A stretch of DNA of 51,677 bases from an uncultured Cyclobacteriaceae bacterium (GTDB lineage: Bacteria; Bacteroidota; Bacteroidia; Cytophagales; Cyclobacteriaceae): the NCBI GenBank assembly GCA_947492745.1, contig CANLOE010000045.1:1-51677 (forward strand), written 5' to 3'. Under the pieces are notes generated by a model. It saw nothing but the letters and a program-made list of their open reading frames with translations. It was not told the DNA's origin and did no database searches. Shown piece after piece: positions 1-7,177 of the stretch. The translations under genes and the position numbers were made by a program. Within the stretch, counting starts at the first letter, position 1; each line of letters begins with the position of its first letter.

Positions 1-36
1 GACTCCAGAAGAGTTTAGTAAAATCAATTATTCAAA

Positions 37-2211
37 ATGTGCTTAACTTATTGTCCAGTTTTTTATTGCAATTCCACTAATATCTATTTACCGAGCCAAC
101 AAAGTAGTGTTTCTTTTATCTATCGGTATTGGCTATGGGCCTTACCCTGCTTTGTTTCCTTTTCGCTCTGCGCTCAGGTCGAGCGTACCCAGAATATCGA
201 TCTGGAAAAGTTCGCCGAAGCTATCTTTGCCTTACAGGATAGCGACGTAAACTACGAAGACCTGTACGAGTCTCTTTTCTTATTGTACACGGATCCTATT
301 CATCTTAACCACACTTCCAAAGAAGAACTGCGTACACTATACCTACTTTCGGAAAATCAGCTCAACCACTTTTTTGAGTACCGCTCTCAATACGGTCGTT
401 TGCTATCCATTTACGAGCTACAGGCCATCCCCAGTTTCGACCTGGGTACCATTAGGGCCATGCTTCCCTTTGTAACGGTAAGCGAAACGGGCCTTTCCGA
501 GGATAACCGTCGACTTTGGCAACGCATCGGACAAGAGGAGAACAGCTATCTCATCCTGCGGTATGATCGCACTCTGGAAGATAAAAGGGGGTACCGGCCG
601 GAAGACACCCCCACCCCCTATCTAGGGTCGCCCGACAAGTTGTATACACGACTGAGGATCGGTCACACTCGGGATTTTAGCTTGGGGTTTACCCTCGAAA
701 AGGATGCCGGAGAACCTATAAAATGGGCTCCTTCAACACAACGGTATGGACCGGATTTCATATCCTTTCATTTCCATCTTCAAAATAAAGGTCGCCTAAA
801 ATACCTTGCGCTGGGGGATTATCAACTTCAGTTTGGACAAGGTCTACTGATGAGTGCCGGTTTCAACGTGGGCAAAGGAGCCACTACAGTGGCCACGGCA
901 CGTCGGAGCAATTTGGGAATCCTTCCCTATACTTCGGTCGTTGAATCGGGTTTTATGCGAGGAGCTGCGATGACCTATGCCTTAGACTCTAAGGTAGATA
1001 TCACAGCTTTTTATTCTGGACTACCTCAGGATGCGAGAGTACAAAACGGGGATAGTACTACCAGTGGGGAAGCATTACTGACCTCCGCTATCAGCGATGA
1101 CGGGTTTCACAGGACAAGCTCTGAGCTGGACAAAAAATGGCGTTTACATCAGCAAGCTATGGGTGCCAATATCACCTATCATAATCCCAAGAAAACGCTA
1201 ACACTTGGAATGAATTACCTACATGACCGGTTCAGCCTACCCGTTCCCGAGAGCAATGAGGTGTATCGGTTATTCGAATTCAACGGTCGTTTCAATCATG
1301 CATGGAGTATTTTCGCGGATTATAATTGGCAGAACTTCAATTTTTTCGGAGAAGCAGGCCGCTCTTCCAGTAGAGGAGCGGGAATAATCAGCGGCTTTGT
1401 TTCCAGCCTAAGCAATCGTTTGGACATGGCCCTATCGCTAAGGCGTTACGAACGCCACTTTCATAACCTTTGGGGAGGAGCTTTCGCCGAGAATAGGCGT
1501 AGAGGAGCAGGTGCGCGTAATATCAATGAAAGCGGTGCTTACTGGGGACTACTCTATCGGCCTTCCCGTAGGTGGGCGCTATCGGGGTATATCGATCGAT
1601 TCCGACATGACTGGCTTCGTTTTCGGGCCAATGCACCTACCAAGGGAATGGAATCCTTGCTCAGAGCGACCTATACTCCCTCTAAAAATATGCTTGTTTT
1701 CCTTCAATACCGCGAGGAGACCAAGGAAACTAACTCCAGTACCATCTCTCAACGGATTACCTTCCCTACTCCTGTCACGCGCCGGAATATTATCATCAAT
1801 ATGGATTACCCAGCTACAGAGCAGCTAAATTTCAAGACTCGAATACAGTTCAGCAATTTTATCCAAGAAGGGAATCGAACTTATGGCTATGCCGCACTAC
1901 AGGATATAAAACTCACCATTAAACAGTTAAGGATCATAACACGGTTTGCTATTTTCGAAACCGACGATTTCAATAACCGGCAGTATGTCTATGAAAATGA
2001 TGTCCTTTATGCTTTTTCCATTCCTGCCTACAATGGTATCGGTGCACGCAGTTATGTAGTCATTCGGTACAATGCCACCCGGAAGATTGACTTTTGGTTA
2101 AAATGGGCCAGAACACGCTATATTGATAGAATGTCCATTGGTAGCGGTCTGGAACAGATTAATGGAAACAAGAAAAGTGACCTCCGACTTCAGACACGGA
2201 TACGGTTTTAG
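37..2211 (+). CDS. Helix-hairpin-helix outer-membrane beta-barrel protein
   Basis: A 724-residue protein. The N-terminus has a long leader ending in a hydrophobic stretch (YWLWALPCFVSFSLCAQ, about residues 31-47) that fits a signal peptide cleaved near Ala-Gln. Residues about 85-145 (HLNHTSKEELRTLYLLSENQ and what follows) look like the tandem helix-hairpin-helix module of ComEA-type proteins. The rest is rich in alternating aromatic and polar beta-strands (FSLGFTLEKDAGEPIKW, LALGDYQLQFGQGLLMSAGF) and ends in Phe, as outer-membrane barrels do. Bacteroidota carry many such HhH plus barrel proteins of unknown role. The frame upstream is closed by a stop at 16-18 and ATG 37 is the only usable start I see, although it gives an unusually long pre-signal segment. 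Subfamily and substrate are unknown. Confidence 0.75.
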   Translation: MCLTYCPVFYCNSTNIYLPSQQSSVSFIYRYWLWALPCFVSFSLCAQVERTQNIDLEKFAEAIFALQDSDVNYEDLYESLFLLYTDPIHLNHTSKEELRTLYLLSENQLNHFFEYRSQYGRLLSIYELQAIPSFDLGTIRAMLPFVTVSETGLSEDNRRLWQRIGQEENSYLILRYDRTLEDKRGYRPEDTPTPYLGSPDKLYTRLRIGHTRDFSLGFTLEKDAGEPIKWAPSTQRYGPDFISFHFHLQNKGRLKYLALGDYQLQFGQGLLMSAGFNVGKGATTVATARRSNLGILPYTSVVESGFMRGAAMTYALDSKVDITAFYSGLPQDARVQNGDSTTSGEALLTSAISDDGFHRTSSELDKKWRLHQQAMGANITYHNPKKTLTLGMNYLHDRFSLPVPESNEVYRLFEFNGRFNHAWSIFADYNWQNFNFFGEAGRSSSRGAGIISGFVSSLSNRLDMALSLRRYERHFHNLWGGAFAENRRRGAGARNINESGAYWGLLYRPSRRWALSGYIDRFRHDWLRFRANAPTKGMESLLRATYTPSKNMLVFLQYREETKETNSSTISQRITFPTPVTRRNIIINMDYPATEQLNFKTRIQFSNFIQEGNRTYGYAALQDIKLTIKQLRIITRFAIFETDDFNNRQYVYENDVLYAFSIPAYNGIGARSYVVIRYNATRKIDFWLKWARTRYIDRMSIGSGLEQINGNKKSDLRLQTRIRF

Positions 2212-2577
2212 CTGTTTTTATCGTACTATGAGCTTTGGATGGCCAACAGCGAAAATAGCCTTAGAGATTGTTTTGAATTGCATCCCTTATTCTCTCCCGC
2301 ATAGGTGCCTGCTTTCACATGGTCGAAAAGAACCTTCAATCTCTTTTTCGTGTGTTGTGATAGCATGGCTACATAAGGGCTTCTGTGAAGGATGTTGGCT
2401 TTTAGGGCATGTCAATGATCACATGGCATTCTCCTGAGAGACATTCTATTCGGTGTTGTTATACCCATGAAAAAATAAATAGGGAGTTCCTGGAGGAGCC
2501 GGGCAGATGAAATGAAGCATCTCATACGTTGTACATGGGTAAACGGGTCACTGGGAATGTTTCATATAAATACAGCT

Positions 2578-2908
2578 ATACAAATTTGGGATTCACCCCA
2601 AAATGATCGATAGGATTTCGTGATGAGGGCATAATTGCAATAAAATCAGCGGTTTAGGTGAGGAGACTTTGGCATCATTAAGGTAACGAACCTGCGCAGC
2701 GTAAAACAGCTGATTTTGAAGCAATTTATGTTCGGAATAGGAAGGCTATTGATCATTTTGGGTTCAAATGTCGTATAAGGTTCCGCGGGTCATTTTTTTT
2801 CAATCAAGGCGAAAACCGCAGGGATAGCAACGCTATCCCAAGAATTGTCAACGCTGAGTGAAGCTAAATGAACAGGAAGATAGGCGATTTTAAAAGCTAA
2901 GTTTGTAT
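2578..2908 (+). repeat. R1 fold-back element interrupted by R3
   Basis: The left end (ATACAAATTTGGG, 2578-2590) and the remainder (TTCAAATGTCGTATAAG from 2763 to GTTTGTAT at 2908) together reconstitute a complete R1 copy of about 160 bp. The apex GGATAGCAACGCTATCC is a near-perfect palindrome. An R3 element sits between the two parts, so this is a nested insertion. Confidence 0.85.
2597..2762 (+). mobile_element. R3 fold-back (MITE-like) element inserted in R1
   Basis: A 166-bp element whose ends CCCAAAATGATCGATAG and CTATTGATCATTTTGGG are inverted repeats. The arms pair along their whole length: ATCAGCGGTTTAGG on the left, AACAGCTGATTTTGAAG on the right. Flanks are TTCAC (2592-2596) and TTCAA (2763-2767), a 5-bp target duplication with one mismatch. 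Removing element and duplication restores the R1 host. Confidence 0.85.
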
Positions 2909-2920
2909 AAATCACTTCAT

Positions 2921-3113
2921 CTCGAATCATGCGTTGGAACTTCGTAACGAGAGTTTAAATGTCCATAAATCAGGGAGTTTTATTGGATTTAGCATAGCGC
3001 CGCTATCTTTTTCAATGGTGCACCCGACAGGCCCTACCCTTCACTGACCAAACCCTCAGGGTACTATGTTTCACGCTCGTAACTCGCCAAAATAAGCGAT
3101 ACCAAATTCTAAA
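2921..3113 (+). repeat. Mosaic of half R4 and an R5-like fragment
   Basis: Positions 2921-3006 match the R4 arm (CGAATCATGCGTTGGAACTT to the hairpin core CATAGCGCCGCTAT). From about 3007 the sequence switches to a stretch shared with 41760-41905 and 45730-45847 (CCCTTCACTGACCAAACCCTCAG, AAAATAAGCGATACCAAATTC). It looks like a recombination junction near the apex core. Confidence 0.55.
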
Positions 3114-3394
3114 ACAATAACCACCAAAGCCGCTCATAGTGCAATCCATCACAAGATCTGATTGCAGTCAGGTCGACTATCACTATAGTGAAGAACAAAG
3201 TAATAATCCATACAACTGATTTGTAGCCCTTTGAAGCTACAACAGATCCTTTACGGAGGGCTCGGAATGAAGTAATATCTTTTCATTCGGATTACTTCGA
3301 AAATCCTGTTAAATTTACGTGTATCTGAAAAGTTCATCCGTATTCTCACAAAATCTAGTAAGAAGCCATTGATGACTGTTGAAATGTAGGTTTT

Positions 3395-3559
3395 ATGCCT
3401 ATAGAAGAACGATGCAATACAATCATCAATGGAGACCATAGTTACGCATCTATTATGAAAGGAGCCGCTCTACTTACCCCCGGAAATGTACTGGCCTTAG
3501 CTATCGGTGGCATCATCTGTGTCTCTATATTAATGTTCGTATTCAAGAAAAAGAAATAG
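3395..3559 (+). CDS. Small single-pass membrane protein (hypothetical)
   Basis: A 54-codon reading frame. The second half (TPGNVLALAIGGIICVSILM) is a clear transmembrane helix followed by a basic FKKKK tail, so an N-out/C-in single-pass peptide is predicted. An internal ATG at 3455 would give a 34-residue version (MKGAALLTPGN...) that keeps the whole helix and may be the real start. No family is recognised. It precedes the DUF3127 gene by about 190 bp. Reality is supported only by the hydrophobic profile and basic tail. Confidence 0.35.
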   Translation: MPIEERCNTIINGDHSYASIMKGAALLTPGNVLALAIGGIICVSILMFVFKKKK

Positions 3560-3751
3560 GAGGGCTTGATAATTTCTTAGCGCATGATGTAACTTTGCGC
3601 CTCCATTATGGAAAAGGGTCCGATGGCCAATCAGTTATAGTTCCATTATTACAGTTCTCCATACAAATAAGGGAATGCGAAAGGAGGGCAAAACACATCG
3701 TCCAAATAAGAATATAAATAATCGAATACTTCAAGTATACTAACAAAATCT

Positions 3752-4147
3752 ATGGAAATACAAGGAAAGATATTGGAAATCAGCGATTCTCAGCAAATCA
3801 CACAGACATTCAAAAAAAGGGAATTTGTTGTCGAGTATGCAGAAAACCCTCAATATCCTGAGTTTATCAAATTCGAGTTGATACAGGATAAGTGCAGTTT
3901 GATGGATGGTTTCAAAGCTGGGGACGCTGTTAATGTATCCTTTAATCTAAAGGGAAGAAAATGGGATGACCCCAAAGGTGGAGTAAAATACTTCAATTCT
4001 TTGCAGGCATGGAGGGTACAGTCTGCAAGCGATGGCGCCAATGCTACTGCTGCATCTGCCGCTCCCGAAACAAGTGGTATGGACCAGATGGAAGAGCCAG
4101 GCTGGATCAATGGCGGTGGGGACAGTGGTGATGACCTTCCTTTCTAG
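3752..4147 (+). CDS. DUF3127 protein with an SSB-like C-terminal tip
   Basis: A 131-residue protein. Residues 1-90 form the DUF3127 domain (MEIQGKILEISDSQQITQTF, then FKAGDAVNVSFNLKGRKW), predicted as an OB-like fold; the family is common in Bacteroidota and phages. A low-complexity Ala/Gly/Ser linker follows (about 91-120), and the protein ends in SGDDLPF. That acidic DDLPF tip is the hallmark by which single-stranded DNA-binding proteins recruit repair and replication partners. I therefore infer a ssDNA-associated role, but family function is not established. The start is preceded by an A-rich leader without a Shine-Dalgarno site. It stands alone on the plus strand. Confidence 0.85.
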   Translation: MEIQGKILEISDSQQITQTFKKREFVVEYAENPQYPEFIKFELIQDKCSLMDGFKAGDAVNVSFNLKGRKWDDPKGGVKYFNSLQAWRVQSASDGANATAASAAPETSGMDQMEEPGWINGGGDSGDDLPF

Positions 4148-4273
4148 TCTTGGAAAAACATTTTGATTTTAGCTCAGCAGACGCAGTGCGTGCTATTTAT
4201 TTTTCCACAATCAACAGTAGCGTGAACCCGTGTTAACTATAAATTGAACAAGAACCTTAAACAACCTTTCATC

Positions 4274-4756
4274 ATGTTTCGACCATCCAAAATCCGTACT
4301 GGCATCCTGTTTACAATAGTGTTCCTCTTTAGTTTCAGCTTCACCGTTTCCGACCCTGACAAAATAAGGAATATTCAATACCAGGGAAAAGCTGTTAAGA
4401 CTACTTTCGATGTTGATGACTCCTTTATAGGTCGCTATTCAGGAAAAAAGAGTGGCTTCTTGGAATTGAAAAAAGACGGTACGGGCGTTTACCGGTATGA
4501 TGTTTTCGCAATGATGACAAAGGACAACTGCCCGCCCGAATCCATAACGATGGAGTGGGGCTTTCTATTGGACGAGGAACTTAATATAGTGAAATTCCAA
4601 AGAGAATATGGCCACTCCTATCCCGTTCTTTTCAGAAGTACGGGTAAAACTCACTTTAAGGGCTGTCAGGACGAAGTTATGCTGGATTTCATTATGGTCT
4701 ACAAGGATGGTAGTATCGGAGTGTCCTCTTCCGATGATTGGAAGAATACAAAGTGA
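4274..4756 (+). CDS. Small exported protein, function unknown
   Basis: A 160-residue protein starting at ATG 4274 (MFRPSKIRTGILFTIVFLFS), which places a typical signal peptide at the N-terminus; an in-frame TTG at 4244 would only add ten polar residues. The mature part (SFIGRYSGKKSGFLELKKDG, GTGVYRYDVFAMM, ITMEWGFLLDEELNIVKFQR) reads as short beta-strands of a lipocalin or beta-sandwich type, with two Cys (DNCPP and KGCQD) that could pair. No named family was recognised. It follows the DUF3127 gene by 126 bp on the same strand. Confidence 0.6.
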   Translation: MFRPSKIRTGILFTIVFLFSFSFTVSDPDKIRNIQYQGKAVKTTFDVDDSFIGRYSGKKSGFLELKKDGTGVYRYDVFAMMTKDNCPPESITMEWGFLLDEELNIVKFQREYGHSYPVLFRSTGKTHFKGCQDEVMLDFIMVYKDGSIGVSSSDDWKNTK

Positions 4757-5034
4757 GTCCTATAGCGGTCAGCCTGTGTTACCTTAAGTGGCTTCATTTG
4801 TCACAAACTTCGTCATTTACCGGGCGTTGCACAGGCCACGATTCGAAGTTTTATCTCTTCAACAGACTGTCCTCCTCCGGAAGAGCAGTATTGTATACGT
4901 ACTTTAATTTGAATCATGCACTAGGAAACTCACCAAGAACTTAATTAACTGGAAATCAAAAACAAATGCTTTTCATTGACCATTGCAGCGCTACGCTCAA
5001 GCCTAGATAATAATCTGATTTATGGTTGTTTAAA

Positions 5035-5198
5035 CCCAAATTGATCGATAGAAATCGTGATGAGCGTATAAATAGCAAAATACCGGCCATTTGGATTCGT
5101 TCGGCATAGCACCGCTATGGTGAATGAAGACCGCTGGGCAAAGCTTCCGGTATGAAGCTATTTATGCGCGGAATAGGTTCTCTATTCATCATTTTGGG
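5035..5198 (+). mobile_element. R2 fold-back (MITE-like) element
   Basis: A 164-bp element with ends CCCAAATTGATCGATAG and CTATTCATCATTTTGGG. The arms pair along their length (ATAAATAGC with GCTATTTAT) and the apex core is CATAGCACCGCTATG. It is flanked by identical TTAAA duplications at 5030-5034 and 5199-5203. The element carries no gene. Confidence 0.9.
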
Positions 5199-5385
5199 TT
5201 AAACCCTTATGACAAAATGCTACTGTATAGCGTTGAATGTAATTACGAAACGACTCACTGCAAACCAAAGCTTCATCGATGGCAAAAGATACACAACAGT
5301 AATATTACCGACCCGATGGTGTACATAAAACATTAATTTGGCGTTAAGTCTCAGATAACCACAATCAATATAAAAAAATCAATCC

Positions 5386-6144
5386 ATGAAAACACGAATT
5401 GCACTCATTGCATTGACCCTAACAGTCCTTTTCGCTGACCACTCTCTAGCTTTGGAAAGTAGAACAGTAGGCCCTGATGCTACCAAGAAAACATTGGAAC
5501 TACCGGAATTCAATAGCATATTCCTGAACTCCAACTATACAGTGTATGTTAAACAGAGCAATAAACAGGAAGTTGTGGTAGAGGCATTGAGCGAAATCTA
5601 CAGCCTCAGCGAATTCAAAGTAGAGGAAGGTGTCCTGCACATCAATATCAATAAGAAAAAGGACAATGCCAATAACAGTATCTGGTCCAAGATAGACAAT
5701 ATAAAGATCCGTCCACTGATGAAGGTGACCATCAGTATGAAAGATATCAAGAAACTCTATGTCAATAGTGGAGGTAGTATCATCAGTGAGAACTCTCTGG
5801 CAACTCAAAATATCGACTTGGCCCTGAACGGCTCTGGCAATATGGATGTAGATATCAAAGGCAATATCGTAAAAACAGTTGTGGCCGGAAGCGGTGAGAT
5901 GATACTAAAAGGATACGCCAGTAATATCGATATAGCGATGAGCGGATCGGGCACTCTCCATGCCTTCAAACTGGATCTGCCAAAAGGAGTTATTGAGATG
6001 ATGGGGTCGGGACTATGTGAGGTCAATGTGTCCGATGAGCTTGCCATTACCCTTTATGGAAGCGGCGAGGTCAAGCATAAGGGAGATACCAGAAATACCG
6101 TCAAAAAAATCTACGGTTCGGGAACTGTAGGCCGCTCCTACTGA
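5386..6144 (+). CDS. DUF2807 (GIN domain) exported protein
   Basis: A 252-residue protein with a signal peptide (MKTRIALIALTLTVLFADHS). The body is a repetitive beta-solenoid typical of DUF2807, the putative auto-transporter adhesin head or GIN domain. It has periodic G-S-G turns: NGSGNMDVDIKG, AGSGEMILKG, SGSGTLHAFK, MGSGLCEVNV, YGSGEVKHKG and YGSGTVGRSY. The family is widespread in Bacteroidota and usually surface or periplasmic; its molecular role is not settled. The gene is monocistronic, 187 bp downstream of an R2 element and followed by a hairpin terminator at 6256. Confidence 0.85.
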   Translation: MKTRIALIALTLTVLFADHSLALESRTVGPDATKKTLELPEFNSIFLNSNYTVYVKQSNKQEVVVEALSEIYSLSEFKVEEGVLHININKKKDNANNSIWSKIDNIKIRPLMKVTISMKDIKKLYVNSGGSIISENSLATQNIDLALNGSGNMDVDIKGNIVKTVVAGSGEMILKGYASNIDIAMSGSGTLHAFKLDLPKGVIEMMGSGLCEVNVSDELAITLYGSGEVKHKGDTRNTVKKIYGSGTVGRSY

Positions 6145-6255
6145 TATCGGATCGATAAATTCCGTGTTCAATCAACCCTGATTTACCTTTAGTGGCTTAT
6201 CACAAAGACCAGCCTCTAGACAATAATGCTACTTTCTCTCCCTCGTCAGTAATAA

Positions 6256-6288
6256 GGGGCTGTATCAAAAGGCAGCCCCTTCCTTTTC
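6256..6288 (+). terminator. Rho-independent terminator of the DUF2807 gene
   Basis: Stem GGGGCTG (6256-6262) pairs with CAGCCCC (6273-6279) around a 10-base loop, followed by the T-rich TTCCTTTTC. It lies 112 bp after the DUF2807 stop. Confidence 0.75.
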
Positions 6289-6349
6289 ACTCCCTATATA
6301 ACTTTGCATTCACTTTGTTTTGAGCTAGTCAATAGCCTAAAAATAAGGT

Positions 6350-6514
6350 TACACCCAAACGCAATTGGTTTGGGACAAGATAGTTCATAGACTTAGGTGC
6401 CACTATTTTCTAAAAGCCCTAATGACAAATCTACCCCTAACGATTCAATATTATCCGGGTTTTCACCAAGGTCATTACCTCTAAGGTTTCCCATTTCATT
6501 TTTTCTTGAGTATA
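6350..6514 (+). repeat. R6 element (diverged copy)
   Basis: About 165 bp running from TACACCCAAACGCAATTGG to TTTCATTTTTTCTTGAGTAT. Both ends and the interior AAAAGCCCTAATGAC match the copies at 10101-10430 (reverse) and 41570-41720. Confidence 0.6.
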
Positions 6515-6583
6515 AATTCACCGATCCTCTCTGAAAATGGCATGAGAATAAAGGCAGACCACATAAAATCGGGTATAAAAGAA

Positions 6584-6612
6584 GGCTGTACCACTTTTGA
6601 TACAGCCTCTTG
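6584..6612 (-). terminator. Terminator of the 7178-9613 gene, displaced by insertions
   Basis: On the minus strand the stem GGCTGTA...TACAGCC (6584-6607) is followed by TTCTTTT. It points the right way to end the minus-strand beta-helix gene whose stop is at 7178. It is now about 570 bp away because R4, R1 and another R1 lie between. Without them the distance would be roughly 75 bp. Confidence 0.55.
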
Positions 6613-6620
6613 AGATTTAA

Positions 6621-6950
6621 CCCGGATTATGCATTAGCCCCTTCTATTTCAACCTTAAGTATCTGTAAATCAATAAATTGAATGCGTTTTTTCGAATTCA
6701 CCGTAGCGGTGCTACGCTGAATCCGATAAAACACCCTGATGTATTGCTTTTTATACAAATTTAGGTTTTAAATGTCGTATAAGATTCCGCTGGTCATTTT
6801 GTTTCAATCAAGGCGAGAACCGCAGGAATAGCAGCGCTATCCCGAGGATGGTCAACGCAGAGTGAAGCAAAATGAACAGGAAGATATGCGATAGTTGAAA
6901 GCTAAGTTTGTATTAAACCCTCATAACTAAGCTCTAATACATAATCCGGG
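6621..6950 (+). mobile_element. R4 fold-back element with R1 nested inside
   Basis: The ends CCCGGATTATGCATTAG and CTAATACATAATCCGGG are inverted repeats flanked by TTTAA duplications (6616-6620 and 6951-6955). Without the nested R1 the element is about 169 bp, like the intact 166-bp R4 copy at 21753-21918. The apex core is CCGTAGCGGTGCTACG. Confidence 0.85.
6753..6913 (+). mobile_element. R1 fold-back element (161 bp) inside R4
   Basis: A complete copy from ATACAAATTTAGG to GCTAAGTTTGTAT with apex GGATAGCAGCGCTATCC. It interrupts the right arm of the surrounding R4 element. Confidence 0.85.
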
Positions 6951-6978
6951 TTTAAGATTATAATGAGATTTTTCATTA

Positions 6979-7138
6979 ATACAAATTTGGGTTTCAATTG
7001 TCGTATAAGATCCCGCGGGTCATTTCTTTCCAATCAAGGCGAAAACCGCAGGGGATAGCAGCGCTATCCCGAGGGTTGTCAACGCAGAGTGAAGCATAAT
7101 GAACAGGAAATAGACGATTTTAAAAGCTAAGTCTGTAC
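6979..7138 (+). repeat. R1 fold-back element
   Basis: About 160 bp from ATACAAATTTGGGTTTC to GCTAAGTCTGTAC, with apex GGGGATAGCAGCGCTATCCC. It lies just downstream of the stop of the 7178-9613 gene, between that gene and its likely terminator. Confidence 0.85.
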
Positions 7139-7177
7139 AAGAAGCTGTATAACTACAGCGCTTAAATTTTGCTCGTT

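Larger units (their letters stand above)
2212..3394. other. Intergenic region without a gene, holding nested repeats
   Basis: There is no convincing coding sequence here. Positions 2212-2570 are unassigned; a short TTAGAGATTGTTTTGAATT at about 2259 resembles the R5 terminus. Positions 2578-2908 are an R1 element split by an R3 element. Positions 2921-3006 are half an R4 element fused to an R5-like fragment (3007-3113). Nothing is recognised from 3114 to 3394. Confidence 0.6.

Noticed and set aside
1-36. C-terminal end of an upstream gene (DSRRV then stop)
   Set aside because: Only five codons are visible; nothing supports a coding assignment.
3251-3439. A 62-codon minus-strand frame
   Set aside because: No recognisable composition or leader; it overlaps the better plus-strand candidate 3395-3559 and lies in repeat-rich DNA.
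5124-5336. Reading frames inside R1-R6 elements (for example 5124-5336, 7020-7229, 10286-10522)
   Set aside because: They read through hairpin arms, differ between copies and have no conserved start or product.
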